A stretch of 64,000 bases of DNA from a bacterium (lineage in GTDB: Bacteria > Verrucomicrobiota > Verrucomicrobiia > Limisphaerales > J093). The notes under the pieces are model-generated. The model searched no databases and was not told the origin of the DNA. It saw nothing but the letters and a program-made list of their open reading frames with translations. The DNA is taken from contig JAJXZJ010000060.1 in assembly GCA_021780105.1 (NCBI GenBank), positions 1 through 64,000 of the forward strand, read 5' to 3'. Below, one piece after another: positions 51,350 through 62,656 of the stretch. A program made the position numbers and the translations under genes. Within the stretch, counting starts at the first letter, position 1; each line of letters opens with the position of its first letter.

Positions 51350-52387
51350 TCAGCGTTTGAGACCTTCCATTTTCTCGATCATGCGGCGCAGCTTGGCCAG
51401 CGCGATGTTTTGGATCTGGCGGATGCGTTCGCGGGTGACGTTGAATTTCTCGCCCACTTCCTCCAGCGTTTTTTCGGAGCCGCCGTCCAGGCCGAAGCGG
51501 TAGCGCAGGATGGTCTTCTCGCGTGAGTCGAGCCGTTCGACCAGCTCGTCAAGCATGACGTTGACCGTCTTTTCCTCCAGCTTCTCGTAAGGGTCTTCGG
51601 CGCGCTCGTCCTCGACCACCTCGGCGAAGGTGTTGGAATCGTCGTCGCCGATCGGCGCGTCCAGCGAGGCCGGGCGGATGGCGGCGGTGCGCAACTGCGC
51701 CACGCGGCTGGCCGTGATGCCCAGTTCCTCGGCGAGTTCCTCGTCGGTCGGCTCGCGGCCGAAGACTTCCTGCAGCTTGGTCGCAATCCGGCGCATGCGG
51801 GAAATCTTGTCCACCAGATGCACGGGCAGGCGGATCGTCTTGGCCTGGTTGGCCAGGGCGCGTTTGATGGATTGCTTGATCCACCACGCGGCGTAAGTGG
51901 ACAGTTTGCCGCCCTTGGCCGGATCGAACCGCTCGACCGCCTTCATCAGGCCGATGTTGCCCTCGTTGATGAGATCCAGCAGCGGCAGGCCGAGGCCGTC
52001 GTAGTCGTGCGCGATTTTGACGACCAGGCGGAGGTTCGCCTTGATCATGTGCTCGCGCGCCTTTTTGTCGCCGCGCTTGATCTTGGCGGCCAGCTCGATT
52101 TCCTCCTGCGGCGTCAGCAGTTTTACCTGGCCGATTTCGCGGAGGTAAAGCTTGATGGCGGTGTCGCCGTCGTAGCTGGAGCGGTAGCGGTTCTCCGCGG
52201 CGGCGTCACTGTCGCGCGGCACGAGCACGGTGCGCGCCTCGTCCTTGTGCTTCACCGAGGACGACGACGACGGCGGCGCGGCCTCGACCGGTTGCCTTCT
52301 GGGCCTGGGGGCCAGATGTTTCGATGCACGCCACGGATGTCCGTGCTTGGGCTTGACGTGTCCTTTGCCTTTTTTTGTTGCCACCAT
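51350..52387 (-). CDS. RNA polymerase sigma-70 factor (RpoD/SigA-like)
   Basis: 345 residues. A basic, Ser-rich N-terminus without region 1.1 leads into region 1.2 (TAIKLYLREIGQVKLLTPQE), 2.1-2.4 (RLVVKIAHDYDGLGL, LINEGNIGLMKAVERFDP, GKLSTYAAWWIKQSIKRAL), 3 and 4 (EKTLEEVGEKFNVTRERIRQ). The size and the missing region 1.1 fit either a compact primary sigma or a group 2 (RpoS-like) factor. It begins with ATG 52387 (MVATKKGKGH), 15 bases upstream of apt. Confidence 0.93.
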   Translation of the reverse strand: MVATKKGKGHVKPKHGHPWRASKHLAPRPRRQPVEAAPPSSSSSVKHKDEARTVLVPRDSDAAAENRYRSSYDGDTAIKLYLREIGQVKLLTPQEEIELAAKIKRGDKKAREHMIKANLRLVVKIAHDYDGLGLPLLDLINEGNIGLMKAVERFDPAKGGKLSTYAAWWIKQSIKRALANQAKTIRLPVHLVDKISRMRRIATKLQEVFGREPTDEELAEELGITASRVAQLRTAAIRPASLDAPIGDDDSNTFAEVVEDERAEDPYEKLEEKTVNVMLDELVERLDSREKTILRYRFGLDGGSEKTLEEVGEKFNVTRERIRQIQNIALAKLRRMIEKMEGLKR

Positions 52388-52520
52388 AGGCGACAACGCA
52401 GACTGAAGCGCCGCGGCCGGCCGGGCAAGCAAATAGCGCGGCGAGTTGCGCGGAGGGGCCGCGCGGGCCGGCCTGGTTTTCGCGCTTTAGTTTTCTACCG
52501 GTCCGGCGTAGCCTGCGGAT

Positions 52521-53462
52521 ATGAAGCTCCGCCCGCAGTTGTGCATCCTTTTCTCTCTGGCTCTGGTTTTGACCGGCTGGCTGATGGCCGGCGGTGGGCC
52601 GGCGCGCGCCGCCGACCGGCCGCAGCCGACGGAGGAGGAACTACGCAAGCTCGCTTCGGCTGGTCCGGCGAAGGCGACCGCGACGCCGAAGCAGCCGCGC
52701 AAACTGCTCGTGTTCACGCTCTGCAAGGGTTACTACCACGTCTCCATTCCTTACGGCGCGAAGGCGATTCAGTTCATGGGGCAGAAGACCGGCGCGTTCA
52801 CCGCCACGATCAGCGATGACATTGCGATGTTCGAGCCGGACACGCTGCGCCAGTTCGACGGCGTCTGTTTCGTCAGCGCGCTGGGCGAGCTTTTCCTGCC
52901 GGACAATGTTGATCAACTGCCGCCGGCGCAGCAGGCCGCGGCGAAGGCGAACGACGCGCGGTTAAAAAAGAATTTCTTCGAGTGGCTGCGGAGTGGTCAC
53001 GGCATGGCGGCCATTCACGGCGCATCGGCGCTGTTCGACCGGACGCCGGAGTTTGGCGCGGCGCTGGGCGGCGTGTTCGACAGCCATCCGTGGAACGCCT
53101 TCGAGAAGATCGCGGTGAAACTGGACGAGCCGGAGAACCCGTTGCTGGCGGCGTTCGCGGGCCGCGGGTTTGAGATCATTGACGAGGGCTACCAGTTCAA
53201 GGAGCCGTATTCGCGCCGGACCGACCGCGTGCTTTACAGCATGGACACGGCGCGCATGGACATGAACAAGCCGCACCTGCGGCCGGATCATGATTTCGGA
53301 TTGTGCTGGGTGCGGAAAGTCGGCGCGGGCCGCGTGTTCTACACGGCCCTTGGCCACAACGCCGAGGAGTTCTGGAATCCGGCGCTCCTGCGGCACCTGC
53401 TGGACGGCATCCAGTTCACGCTCGGCGATCTTGACGTGCCCACGGCACCCGCGACGCCCTGA
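52521..53462 (+). CDS. exported ThuA-like domain protein
   Basis: 313 residues with a signal peptide (MKLRPQLCILFSLALVLTGW then MAGGGPARAAD). The ThuA (trehalose utilisation) glutamine-amidotransferase-like fold shows in KLLVFTLCKGYYHVSIPYGA, DGVCFVSALGEL, FEWLRSGHGMAAIHGASALF and GRVFYTALGHNAEEFWNP. Such proteins are abundant in Planctomycetota/Verrucomicrobiota sugar loci; enzymatic role unclear. Divergent from the sigma gene. Confidence 0.87.
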   Translation: MKLRPQLCILFSLALVLTGWLMAGGGPARAADRPQPTEEELRKLASAGPAKATATPKQPRKLLVFTLCKGYYHVSIPYGAKAIQFMGQKTGAFTATISDDIAMFEPDTLRQFDGVCFVSALGELFLPDNVDQLPPAQQAAAKANDARLKKNFFEWLRSGHGMAAIHGASALFDRTPEFGAALGGVFDSHPWNAFEKIAVKLDEPENPLLAAFAGRGFEIIDEGYQFKEPYSRRTDRVLYSMDTARMDMNKPHLRPDHDFGLCWVRKVGAGRVFYTALGHNAEEFWNPALLRHLLDGIQFTLGDLDVPTAPATP

Positions 53463-53471
53463 TGCCGGCGG

Positions 53472-54986
<1,515 letters not shown>

Positions 54987-55126
54987 AACAGGAAAGTGAC
55001 TATGTGTCGTTTGCGATGACGGCGATCTCCACGCAACCCTCCGCCTGCCGGCGGTTCAAACCGTTGCTGCACATGATGAGCAATCCCGGCCGGGTATTCT
55101 GGAAGGCGGAGAATTGTCCGTCCCGC

Positions 55127-57289
55127 CTAGTAGGGCAAGGGGAATCTCGCGGTCAATTCGCGGACACGGTCGCGCACCCGGCGGATGGCGTCAAGGTTTT
55201 TGATGTCCAACAGCACCTCGCTGATCATGTCGGCGATGGCCGCCATTTCCGGCTCCTTCAGGCTGCGGGTGGTCATGGCGGGCGTGCCGAGCCGGATGCC
55301 GCTGGCTTGAAACGGCGAGCGCGTTTCGAACGGGATCGTGTTCTTGTTGACGGTGATGCCCGCGGCGTCGAGTGCGTTCTGGCAATCCTTGCCGGTCAGG
55401 CCGCGGGCGCCGACATCCACCAGCATAAGGTGATTGTCCGTGCCGCCGCTGACGAGCCGGAAGCCGTTTTGCTCCATGCCGCGGGCCAGCACGCGCGCGT
55501 TCTTCAAAATCTGCTCCTGGTAGGCCTTGAAATCCGGTTGCAGCGCCTCGTGGAAGCACACCGCCTTCGCCGCGATGACATGTTCCAGCGGGCCGCCCTG
55601 GATGCCGGGGAACACCTGCGAGTCAATCGCCTTCGCGTGTTGCTCCGCGCACAGAATCAACCCGCCGCGCGGGCCGCGCAGCGTCTTGTGTGTCGTGGTG
55701 GTGACAAAATCCGCGTGGCCGACGGGGCTGGGATGCAATCCCGCCGCCACCAGACCCGCAATGTGGGCGATGTCCGCCAGCAGCAGCGCGCCAACCTCGT
55801 GTGCAATGGCCGCCATGCGCGCGAAATCAATGATCCGCGGATAGGCGCTGGCACCGACGGTGATCATGTTTGGCCGGTGCTCGCGCGCCAGGGCGGCGAG
55901 CTGGTCGTAGTCAATCCGCTCGTCGTCCTTCCGCACGCCGTAATGGACCACCTCGAAGAAGCGTCCGGAAAAATTGGCCTTGTTGCCGTGCGTGAGGTGG
56001 CCGCCGTGGCTCAGGTCCATCGTCAGCAGCTTGTCGCCGGGCTTCAGCATGGCGAAGTAAACCGCCATGTTCGCCTGGCTGCCGGAGTGAGGCTGCACGT
56101 TGGCGTGGTGGGCGCCGAAAATCTGTCTGGCGCGGTCTATGGCCAGTTGCTCGCTGGAGTCCACGAACTCGCACCCGCCATACCAGCGTTTCTTCGGATA
56201 GCCCTCGGCGTATTTGTTCGTCAGCACCGAGCCTTGGGCCTCCATGACCGCCGGGCTGGTGAAGTTCTCGCTGGCGATCAGTTCGATATTTTCCTGCTGG
56301 CGCTGGCATTCCCGGTCAATCACGGCCGCCACGTCGGGATCCACTTCCGCCAGCCGCCGGCCAGGCGCGGGCTGGCGCGGCTCCAGCTTCAACACCCGCC
56401 GCTCGTGCCGCCCGCCCTCGAACGCCGTGACGAAAAACAAATCCAACATCCGCTTCGCCGTTGCCGCGTCAGTGAATTTGGCGGCCAGACAGAGCACGTT
56501 TGCGTCGTTGTGGCTGCGGCTGAGCGCGGCCGTTTCCTCGTTCCACGCCAGCGCGGCGCGGACGCCGGGCACCTTGTTCGCTGCGATGCTCATGCCGATG
56601 CCGCTGGAGCAGACCAGCACGCCGAAGCGCGTCGTGTGTGCGGCCACGCTTTGCGCGACGGCGCGACCGAAATCCGGGTAATCCGACGAGGCGTCCGACT
56701 GCGTGCCGACGTCCTGCACGGTCACGCCCTGGGCGGTCAGGTGCCGCTTCAGCTCTTCCTTCAGCGCGAAGCCGGCGTGGTCGGCCCCCAGGGCGATGGC
56801 AAGGGCCTTGGCGCCGTGGGCGGCCGCGGCGTTTTGTTGTTCGAGAAATGGCAGCATGGTCAAGATTCCTTGCTCAATATGGTCGCGGCAGAGCCGGTAA
56901 ATCTCCAGCCCCTCGCCGATCGGGTCGGGAATGTCCTTTTCAAATTCATCGAGCGTATCGTCAAATTCGCGCAGCAAAAACGTCTTTTCCGCAGCCTGGG
57001 GAAACAGCGCGCCGATCGTGTCCACGTGGCCGTGCGTCATGCCGAAAATGTAATCGGCCCGCGCCACCAGCCCGGCCGTCAAGGTCTGGCTGCGCTGCGC
57101 GGAAATGTCAATGCCCCGTTCCTGCAAGGCCCGGACCGCATGCATGCTGGGCGGCTGGCCGTCAATCGCGCCCACCCCGGCGGAGCACGCCACATAGTCT
57201 CCGCGGTCCCGGGTCAGATGGCGAAAAAGCCCCTCGGCCATTGGGCTGCGACAAATATTTCCCGTGCAGACAAACAGAATGGTTTTCAT
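55127..57289 (-). CDS. glyA: three-domain fusion: LMW protein phosphatase, ribose-5-phosphate isomerase B, serine hydroxymethyltransferase
   Basis: 720 residues in one uninterrupted frame. Domain 1 (1-150): low-molecular-weight phosphatase with CTGNICRS (C8, R14) and the DP acid at D122; I12 follows the tyrosine-phosphatase pattern, whereas arginine phosphatases have Thr there. Domain 2 (about 162-305): Rpi[29 protein letters not shown] with catalytic C227, and [10 protein letters not shown]. Domain 3 (about 310-720): GlyA, with [36 protein letters not shown] and the PLP-lysine [14 protein letters not shown]. In Firmicutes ywlE, rpiB and glyA are neighbours; here they are fused. All three active sites look intact. 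Start ATG 57289. Confidence 0.93.
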   Translation of the reverse strand: MKTILFVCTGNICRSPMAEGLFRHLTRDRGDYVACSAGVGAIDGQPPSMHAVRALQERGIDISAQRSQTLTAGLVARADYIFGMTHGHVDTIGALFPQAAEKTFLLREFDDTLDEFEKDIPDPIGEGLEIYRLCRDHIEQGILTMLPFLEQQNAAAAHGAKALAIALGADHAGFALKEELKRHLTAQGVTVQDVGTQSDASSDYPDFGRAVAQSVAAHTTRFGVLVCSSGIGMSIAANKVPGVRAALAWNEETAALSRSHNDANVLCLAAKFTDAATAKRMLDLFFVTAFEGGRHERRVLKLEPRQPAPGRRLAEVDPDVAAVIDRECQRQQENIELIASENFTSPAVMEAQGSVLTNKYAEGYPKKRWYGGCEFVDSSEQLAIDRARQIFGAHHANVQPHSGSQANMAVYFAMLKPGDKLLTMDLSHGGHLTHGNKANFSGRFFEVVHYGVRKDDERIDYDQLAALAREHRPNMITVGASAYPRIIDFARMAAIAHEVGALLLADIAHIAGLVAAGLHPSPVGHADFVTTTTHKTLRGPRGGLILCAEQHAKAIDSQVFPGIQGGPLEHVIAAKAVCFHEALQPDFKAYQEQILKNARVLARGMEQNGFRLVSGGTDNHLMLVDVGARGLTGKDCQNALDAAGITVNKNTIPFETRSPFQASGIRLGTPAMTTRSLKEPEMAAIADMISEVLLDIKNLDAIRRVRDRVRELTARFPLPY

Positions 57290-57343
57290 TCCCGCGCGAA
57301 AAATAAAAAAGTGCGGTGGCCGTGGGTTGTCGTCAACGTGAAA

Positions 57344-58393
57344 TCAGTGCTGGCTGTGTCGCACCACGGCCAGCGCCTTCAACAAATCCAGGCCGCGCGC
57401 CAGGGCCGGATCGGTCACCGTCGGCCGCTTCGGCGTTGCCGGCCGGCTGTCCAGTAGCGGCGCATCGGGATCCTCCGGGTCCAGACCTTCGCGGTGCAGC
57501 CGCACCAGTTCCGCCTCGTTTAGCATGGGTTGTTCTTGCTCGTTGGTGGCGCTGTTGCCGCCGGCCGGCCGGGGTACCGCGTAATACGCGTTGGCGAAGA
57601 ACGCCTTCTCATCGGCGGGCGGCACCGTGACCCGGATGTCGGGCGTCAGCCCCGCCGCCCCAAGGGTTTGTCCGTCGCCAACCTGCACCGGCGCGGTGGC
57701 AATGCGCAGTCGCTGCCCGTCGCTGAGGGTAAATTCCCGGAACACGCTCGCTTCGCCCGCGGTTTTGGCGCCGATGATCAAGCCGGCCCGGGTGTCCCGC
57801 AACACCGCCGCCAGGGCTTCCGCGGCGCCGGCAGTTTGAGCGTTGACGAGCGCCACGACCGGCTGCGTGAACGCATTGGTCTTCGCGGTGGACTTCGCCG
57901 AGCCGGTGCCCCAGTGCAGCAGCGGTCGCTCATCGGGCACGAACCAATCCGCCGTCCTGGCCGCCTCGGCGTAATCCCAGCCGCCGGCATAGCGGAGATC
58001 CAGCACCAGGCCGTCCAGTTGATTGGTCGCCAGGGAGGACAGCGCCGACTCCAGCGCGGAAGCCAGTCCCGGCGCGACCCGCGCCACCCGCAGGTAGCCA
58101 ATGGCGTGATCGAAAACGTTTGTCCGCGTGATGGTGGGACCGGTTTCCACAGCCGTTTCGCCGGCGGGCGGGTTCGTCACCAGCGTCGCCCGTGGGGCAA
58201 ACGGTTGCACCAGCCCGCGCACCGCCGCGGCGTCCAGCTCCGCCTCGGAAACGCCGGTCAGGTTGGACCGCAACAAACCATAGACCTCCAGCAGGGCGCC
58301 TGGCGCTTCCGTCCCGCCGCGCGCGCGGAACGTCCCCCCCAGCGCCAGCGTCAGCAGTAGTGTCGGCATCAAGCCCCATCCGCACTTTGTCAT
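57344..58393 (-). CDS. S41-family protease homologue lacking the catalytic dyad
   Basis: 349 residues. A signal peptide-like N-terminus (CGWGLMPTLLLTLALGGTF) is followed by the S41 (C-terminal processing protease) core: LDGLVLDLRYAGGWDYAEAA, PVVALVNAQTAGAAEALAAV and GLIIGAKTAGEASVFREFTL. Aligned by eye with Tsp/CtpA, the nucleophile Ser position reads Gly (TAGAAE against SASASE) and the general-base Lys position reads Glu (TAGE against TFGK). No PDZ domain was seen. It is probably a pseudoprotease with a binding role. ATG 58393 is chosen; 58369 is possible. Confidence 0.75.
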   Translation of the reverse strand: MTKCGWGLMPTLLLTLALGGTFRARGGTEAPGALLEVYGLLRSNLTGVSEAELDAAAVRGLVQPFAPRATLVTNPPAGETAVETGPTITRTNVFDHAIGYLRVARVAPGLASALESALSSLATNQLDGLVLDLRYAGGWDYAEAARTADWFVPDERPLLHWGTGSAKSTAKTNAFTQPVVALVNAQTAGAAEALAAVLRDTRAGLIIGAKTAGEASVFREFTLSDGQRLRIATAPVQVGDGQTLGAAGLTPDIRVTVPPADEKAFFANAYYAVPRPAGGNSATNEQEQPMLNEAELVRLHREGLDPEDPDAPLLDSRPATPKRPTVTDPALARGLDLLKALAVVRHSQH

Positions 58394-58544
58394 ATCGGCC
58401 CCAAAGTGAGGCACAACGCGGTGGAAGTAAAGCCGCGAGGCTCGGCGGGCCGTTGGCGGGTGACACCACACGGATGGTTCGGCCCAGGGTTAAAGGATGG
58501 CGGCAGTGGCACGGCCGCGGTAGGCTGCGGGCTTGCTTGAAGGC

Positions 58545-59732
58545 ATGAGCACGATCAAAGACCAAGCCGGCAGGTGGTGTCCGCAAAGCCTCGGCCGGTC
58601 CCTGCTGGAATTTGCGCGTTGTCATCCGCGGTGGGCTTGGCGCCCGAGCGTGATCGCGCGGATCGGGCTGGCGCTCGCGATTCTGGCCGGTTTGTGCGCC
58701 GGACCCGCGTTTGCGGCCGGGACTGACGACGACATTTTCCCCGGCAAAACGTGGGCGGTCCGCCCGCCGGAGGAGTTGGGGCTGTCCCGGAGCAAACTCG
58801 AAGCCCTGCGCGGTCTCGTTGGTGGCCGGGGCTGTGTGGTCCGGCACGGATTCATGGCCTTCACCTGGGGTGATCCAACCCGGAGCGCCGATGTGGCCTC
58901 GGCACTGAAACCGGTCGTTACCACCCTGTTGTTCCTGGCCGTGCAGGACGGCCGGTTGCCGGGCGTGGATGCGCCGGTGGCAGACTTCGAGCCTCGGTTA
59001 CGCACGCTCAACCACGGCAAGGACGCCACCATCACCTGGCGGAACTTCGCCATGCAGACGTCCGGCTATGGGCTGGTGGAATCACCCGGCCAGGCTTACG
59101 CCTACAACGATTATGCGCTGGCGCTGTATTACGACACGCTGACGCAACAGGTCTTCCGCCAGTCGGGCACCGGGCTGCTGCGCACCCGGCTGGCGGAGCC
59201 GCTTGGGTTCGAGGATTCCTTCACGTTCAACGCCTTCGGTCCAAGCGACCGGCCTGGCCGGCTGGCGGTGTCCGTGCGCGATTTCGCCCGGTTTGGTCTG
59301 CTCTACCTGCGCAACGGGCGGTGGCGCGGCCGCCAGTTGCTGCGGCCCGAATTCGTGCAGATGGCGACGCACAGCCCGTTGCCGGCGGCCACGCCGGTCA
59401 CTTCGGGGCGGGAAGCCGACATGCTGCCCGGCCAGCGTTCGATCGGCGGCTCGCGCAACATCACGCCGGTGGGTCCCGGTTATTACAGCTTCAACTGGTG
59501 GTTGAACGGCACCAACCGGCCCGGCCAGCGGCTGTATGTGGATGCCCCCGCCGATCTCTACGTCGCCAGCGGGCACGGGGGCATCCGCTGCCTTTGGATC
59601 GTTCCGAGCCTCGATCTGGTGGTTTCGTGGAACGACGCGCAGGTGGAGGATCACGATCAAAGTCCGGGCCACGCCGGCACGCGCTGCAATCAAGCCGCCC
59701 GGCTCATGCGCGAGGCGGTGGTGGCGCCGTGA
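58545..59732 (+). CDS. exported serine hydrolase, beta-lactamase class C / penicillin-binding-protein-like
   Basis: 395 residues with a long signal-type N-terminus (TM about residues 36-58, VIARIGLALAILAGLCAGPA). The fold of class C beta-lactamases and DD-peptidases is indicated by SALKP (S-x-x-K), YAYNDYALALYY (Y-x-N) and VASGHGGIRCLWIVPSLDLV (the HxG-like motif). The usual substrate is a beta-lactam, peptide or ester; unknown here. ATG 58545; divergent from the S41 homologue. Confidence 0.82.
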   Translation: MSTIKDQAGRWCPQSLGRSLLEFARCHPRWAWRPSVIARIGLALAILAGLCAGPAFAAGTDDDIFPGKTWAVRPPEELGLSRSKLEALRGLVGGRGCVVRHGFMAFTWGDPTRSADVASALKPVVTTLLFLAVQDGRLPGVDAPVADFEPRLRTLNHGKDATITWRNFAMQTSGYGLVESPGQAYAYNDYALALYYDTLTQQVFRQSGTGLLRTRLAEPLGFEDSFTFNAFGPSDRPGRLAVSVRDFARFGLLYLRNGRWRGRQLLRPEFVQMATHSPLPAATPVTSGREADMLPGQRSIGGSRNITPVGPGYYSFNWWLNGTNRPGQRLYVDAPADLYVASGHGGIRCLWIVPSLDLVVSWNDAQVEDHDQSPGHAGTRCNQAARLMREAVVAP

Positions 59733-59805
59733 ACGCGCGTCAAAATTCGGCAATCAAAATGCTTCAGGCTTGAGCGCCCGCCATTCCGGCCTATGATCCG
59801 TGGCG

Positions 59806-61302
59806 ATGTCACAAGGCATGCAGCTCTCGCAACGGATGGCGTTGCAGCAGGTGTTGGCGCCGCAGCTCCAGCAATCGCTGGCGCTGTTGCAGGCACCCAT
59901 CCTGGAGCTGAAGGCCGTGGTCGAGCAGGAGTTGCAGCACAACCCGGTGCTGGAGGAAATGCCCGCGGCGGAGGCCGCGCGGCAGGACGAACATGACCGC
60001 GAGGAGGCACCACTCCTTGATCGCGCTGATCCGCAGGAGCCGCCGGCGGAGCTGAAGTTCGATCCCGCCACCGAGCGGAGCAGCGCCCCGGTGGATGATT
60101 TTCAGGCGGAATTCGACCGGCTGGTGCAGATGGACCAGGAATGGCGGGACTATTTTTCACAAACGAACGTGTCGCTGCGGTCCACGGAGGAGGATGAGGA
60201 GCGCCGGCAGTTCATGTTGGATTCGCTCGTGGCCGGCACCTCGTTGCAGGAGCATTTGCTGGAGCAGGTCCGGCTTTCCGACCTTCCGCCGGCGTTGCGT
60301 CCCATCGCCGAGATGATCGTCGGCAATATTGACGAGCGCGGCTACTTGCAGGCCGGCGTGGACGAACTGGCCTTCGCGACGAGCTACCCGCCGGACAAGG
60401 TGCGCGAGGTGCTGGGCGTGATTCGGAAATTCGACCCGCCGGGCGTCGGCGCGCGGGACTTGCGCGAATGCCTCTCGCTCCAACTGGAGCGCGCCGGCCG
60501 GAAGGATTCGCTCGAATGGCAGATCGTCCAGCATCACATGGACCTGCTGGCGCGGCACCGGTTCCCGGAAATTGCCCGCGCCCTGAGCCGCGACATTGAG
60601 GACGTGCAGCGCGCCGCCCGGCGCATCAGCCAGTTGGAACCGCGCCCCGGCCGTGATTTCGAAGCCGACAGCAACCACTACGTGTCTCCCGAAATCTTCA
60701 TCCGGAAAGTGGGCGACGACTATGTCGTTTCCACCAATAACGAGGGCATTCCGCATCTGCGGATCAGCAACACCTACAAGGACCTCATGGCGCAGCCCAA
60801 CAGCACGCCGGAGGTCCAGGACTACATCCGCGAAAAAATCCGCGCCGGGAAGTTTCTCATCAAGAGCATCCAGCAGCGCCAGGAAACCCTGCTGAAAATC
60901 GCCCGCGAACTGGTCAACCGGCAGCGCGACTTCCTTGAACGCGGCCCGGCGCATCTCCGGCCGATGACCATGGCCCAGATCGCCCTGGTCGTTGGGGTGC
61001 ATGAAACCACGATCAGCCGCGCCGTCGCCGGCAAATACGTCGAAACTCCGCAGGGCGTCTTCGAACTGCGCTACTTCTTCACGTCCGGCATTCCCACCAC
61101 CAACGGCGACGGCGTCTCCAACGAGAGCGTGAAGCAACTGCTCCAGGAACTCGTGGCCGGCGAGGACCGGACCAAGCCGTTGTCCGACGAGGAAATCGTG
61201 CGGCAGCTCAACATCCGCGGCATCATGATCGCCCGTCGCACCGTGGCGAAATACCGTTTCGAGCTGAACATCCTGCCTTCCCACCTGCGGCGGGTTTATT
61301 GA
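59806..61302 (+). CDS. rpoN: RNA polymerase sigma-54 factor RpoN
   Basis: 498 residues. It directs RNA polymerase to -24/-12 promoters and needs activator ATPases. Region I: MALQQVLAPQLQQSLALLQA. Acidic region II about 60-130. Region III begins SLQEHLLEQVRLSDL. The HTH (MTMAQIALVVGVHETTISRA) and the RpoN box ARRTVAKYR near the C-terminus are intact. ATG 59806 (MSQGMQLSQRMAL) is used; 59818 is an alternative. Confidence 0.96.
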   Translation: MSQGMQLSQRMALQQVLAPQLQQSLALLQAPILELKAVVEQELQHNPVLEEMPAAEAARQDEHDREEAPLLDRADPQEPPAELKFDPATERSSAPVDDFQAEFDRLVQMDQEWRDYFSQTNVSLRSTEEDEERRQFMLDSLVAGTSLQEHLLEQVRLSDLPPALRPIAEMIVGNIDERGYLQAGVDELAFATSYPPDKVREVLGVIRKFDPPGVGARDLRECLSLQLERAGRKDSLEWQIVQHHMDLLARHRFPEIARALSRDIEDVQRAARRISQLEPRPGRDFEADSNHYVSPEIFIRKVGDDYVVSTNNEGIPHLRISNTYKDLMAQPNSTPEVQDYIREKIRAGKFLIKSIQQRQETLLKIARELVNRQRDFLERGPAHLRPMTMAQIALVVGVHETTISRAVAGKYVETPQGVFELRYFFTSGIPTTNGDGVSNESVKQLLQELVAGEDRTKPLSDEEIVRQLNIRGIMIARRTVAKYRFELNILPSHLRRVY

Positions 61303-61308
61303 ACCCGG

Positions 61309-61327
61309 CGCGCCCGGGCGCGGTTTT
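61309..61327. terminator. possible terminator between rpoN and the MFS gene
   Basis: CGCGCCCGGGCGCG (61309-61322) is a perfect 14-base palindrome just 6 bases after the rpoN stop and is followed by GTTTTCC. As a hairpin its centre would open into a 4-base loop. Support is moderate. Confidence 0.4.
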
Positions 61328-61359
61328 CCGGCCAACGCCGGTGAACCGGCGCCTCCGTG

Positions 61360-62616
61360 TCAGCCGCCGGTGGCCACGCCCCTCGAGCCGGACACAACCG
61401 GCGCGTCCGGCACCGGCGGCGTGCGGCGAAACGACCGCAGCGCCAGCAGCATCGCCGCGAAGATCAGCGCCGCGGCCAGGAAGAACGGCACGCCGGGCAG
61501 ATGCACCGGCGCCCGCGGACTGATGAAATAGCCGAACAGCCCCGTCGCCACCGGCGGACCGATGATGCCGGCCACGCTCGCCAGGCTCGTCAACGCCCCT
61601 TGCACCGCGCCCTGTTCGTTCAACGGCACACCGCGCGAGATCAACCCCTGCGCCGCCGGACCCGCAATGCCGCCCAGCGATGCCGCCGCGAGAATCACGT
61701 AAATCATCCAGCCTCGCGTCGCCAACCCGTAACCCATCATTCCGAAGACGCTGATGGTCAGGCCGACGATAATGGCCCGCCGCTCGCCGAGTTTGGGAAT
61801 GATCACGCGCACCAGGCCGCCTTGGACGATGCCGGCAGTCAAACCGACGATCGCCAGCGAAAGACCGGTTTGTCCGACCGTCCAGCCGTAGCGGTAGGCC
61901 ATGTAAAGCACCCAGATGCTCACCAGTGAATTGTGGCCCAGTTGCAGCAGAAAAAACGTCCCCGTCAATCCCAGCACGACGGGAAACCGCTTCAGCGCCA
62001 CGAGCGAACCGACCGGGTTGGCGCGGGCCCAACTGAACGCACGGCGGTGCTGCCGGTCCAGCGATTCGGGAAGAATGAGCAGGCCGTAAAGCCAGTTCAA
62101 CAGCGTCAGCCCGGCCGCCACCAGAAACGGCACGCGCAGGCCGACGTTTCCCAGCAACCCGCCCAACGCCGGCCCGGCGATGAAGCCGAGGCCGAACGCC
62201 GCGCCGATCAGCCCGAAGTTTTGCGCGCGTTTCTCCGGCGGGCTGATGTCGGCGATGTAGGCGCTCGTGGCGGTGATGTTCGCGCCGGTGAGGCCGGCGA
62301 CGATCCGGCCGAGAAAAAACCACGGCAGCGTCGGCGCGAACGCCAGCAGCAGGTAGTCCAGCCCGGAACCGAGCAGCGAACACAGAATCACCGGCCGCCG
62401 GCCGAAGCGGTCCGAAAGGCTGCCGAGCACCGGTGAAAAAGCGAACTGCATCAGCGAATACAGCGCCGCCAGCCAGCCGAAGGTCTGCGACGCCGAGGAG
62501 ACGTTGCCGCCGGAGAGGCTCTCGATCAGCCGCGGCAAAATCGGGATGATCAGCCCGATCCCAAGGATGTCGAGGACCAGCGTAACGAAGATGAAACCGA
62601 GGGCCGGCCTTCGCAT
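61360..62616 (-). CDS. MFS drug/H+ antiporter, TetA-like
   Basis: 418 residues and about 12 TM helices. Motif A-like [17 protein letters not shown] after helix 2, [20 protein letters not shown] in helix 4, and [19 protein letters not shown] (motif C, antiporter signature) in helix 5 are all typical of the DHA1/TetA group. It resembles tetracycline efflux pumps, but resistance cannot be inferred from this. ATG 62616; a GTG two codons earlier is less likely. It follows the PfkB gene after 40 bases. Confidence 0.9.
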   Translation of the reverse strand: MRRPALGFIFVTLVLDILGIGLIIPILPRLIESLSGGNVSSASQTFGWLAALYSLMQFAFSPVLGSLSDRFGRRPVILCSLLGSGLDYLLLAFAPTLPWFFLGRIVAGLTGANITATSAYIADISPPEKRAQNFGLIGAAFGLGFIAGPALGGLLGNVGLRVPFLVAAGLTLLNWLYGLLILPESLDRQHRRAFSWARANPVGSLVALKRFPVVLGLTGTFFLLQLGHNSLVSIWVLYMAYRYGWTVGQTGLSLAIVGLTAGIVQGGLVRVIIPKLGERRAIIVGLTISVFGMMGYGLATRGWMIYVILAAASLGGIAGPAAQGLISRGVPLNEQGAVQGALTSLASVAGIIGPPVATGLFGYFISPRAPVHLPGVPFFLAAALIFAAMLLALRSFRRTPPVPDAPVVSGSRGVATGG

Positions 62617-62656
62617 GGTCACACGCGGGAGTTGTTCGGTCGCTCGCCCGCGCCGT

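Noticed and set aside
55004-57457. 817-residue open frame antisense to the phosphatase-RpiB-GlyA fusion
   Set aside because: Antisense shadow; composition is unlike any protein and the opposite frame is clearly real.
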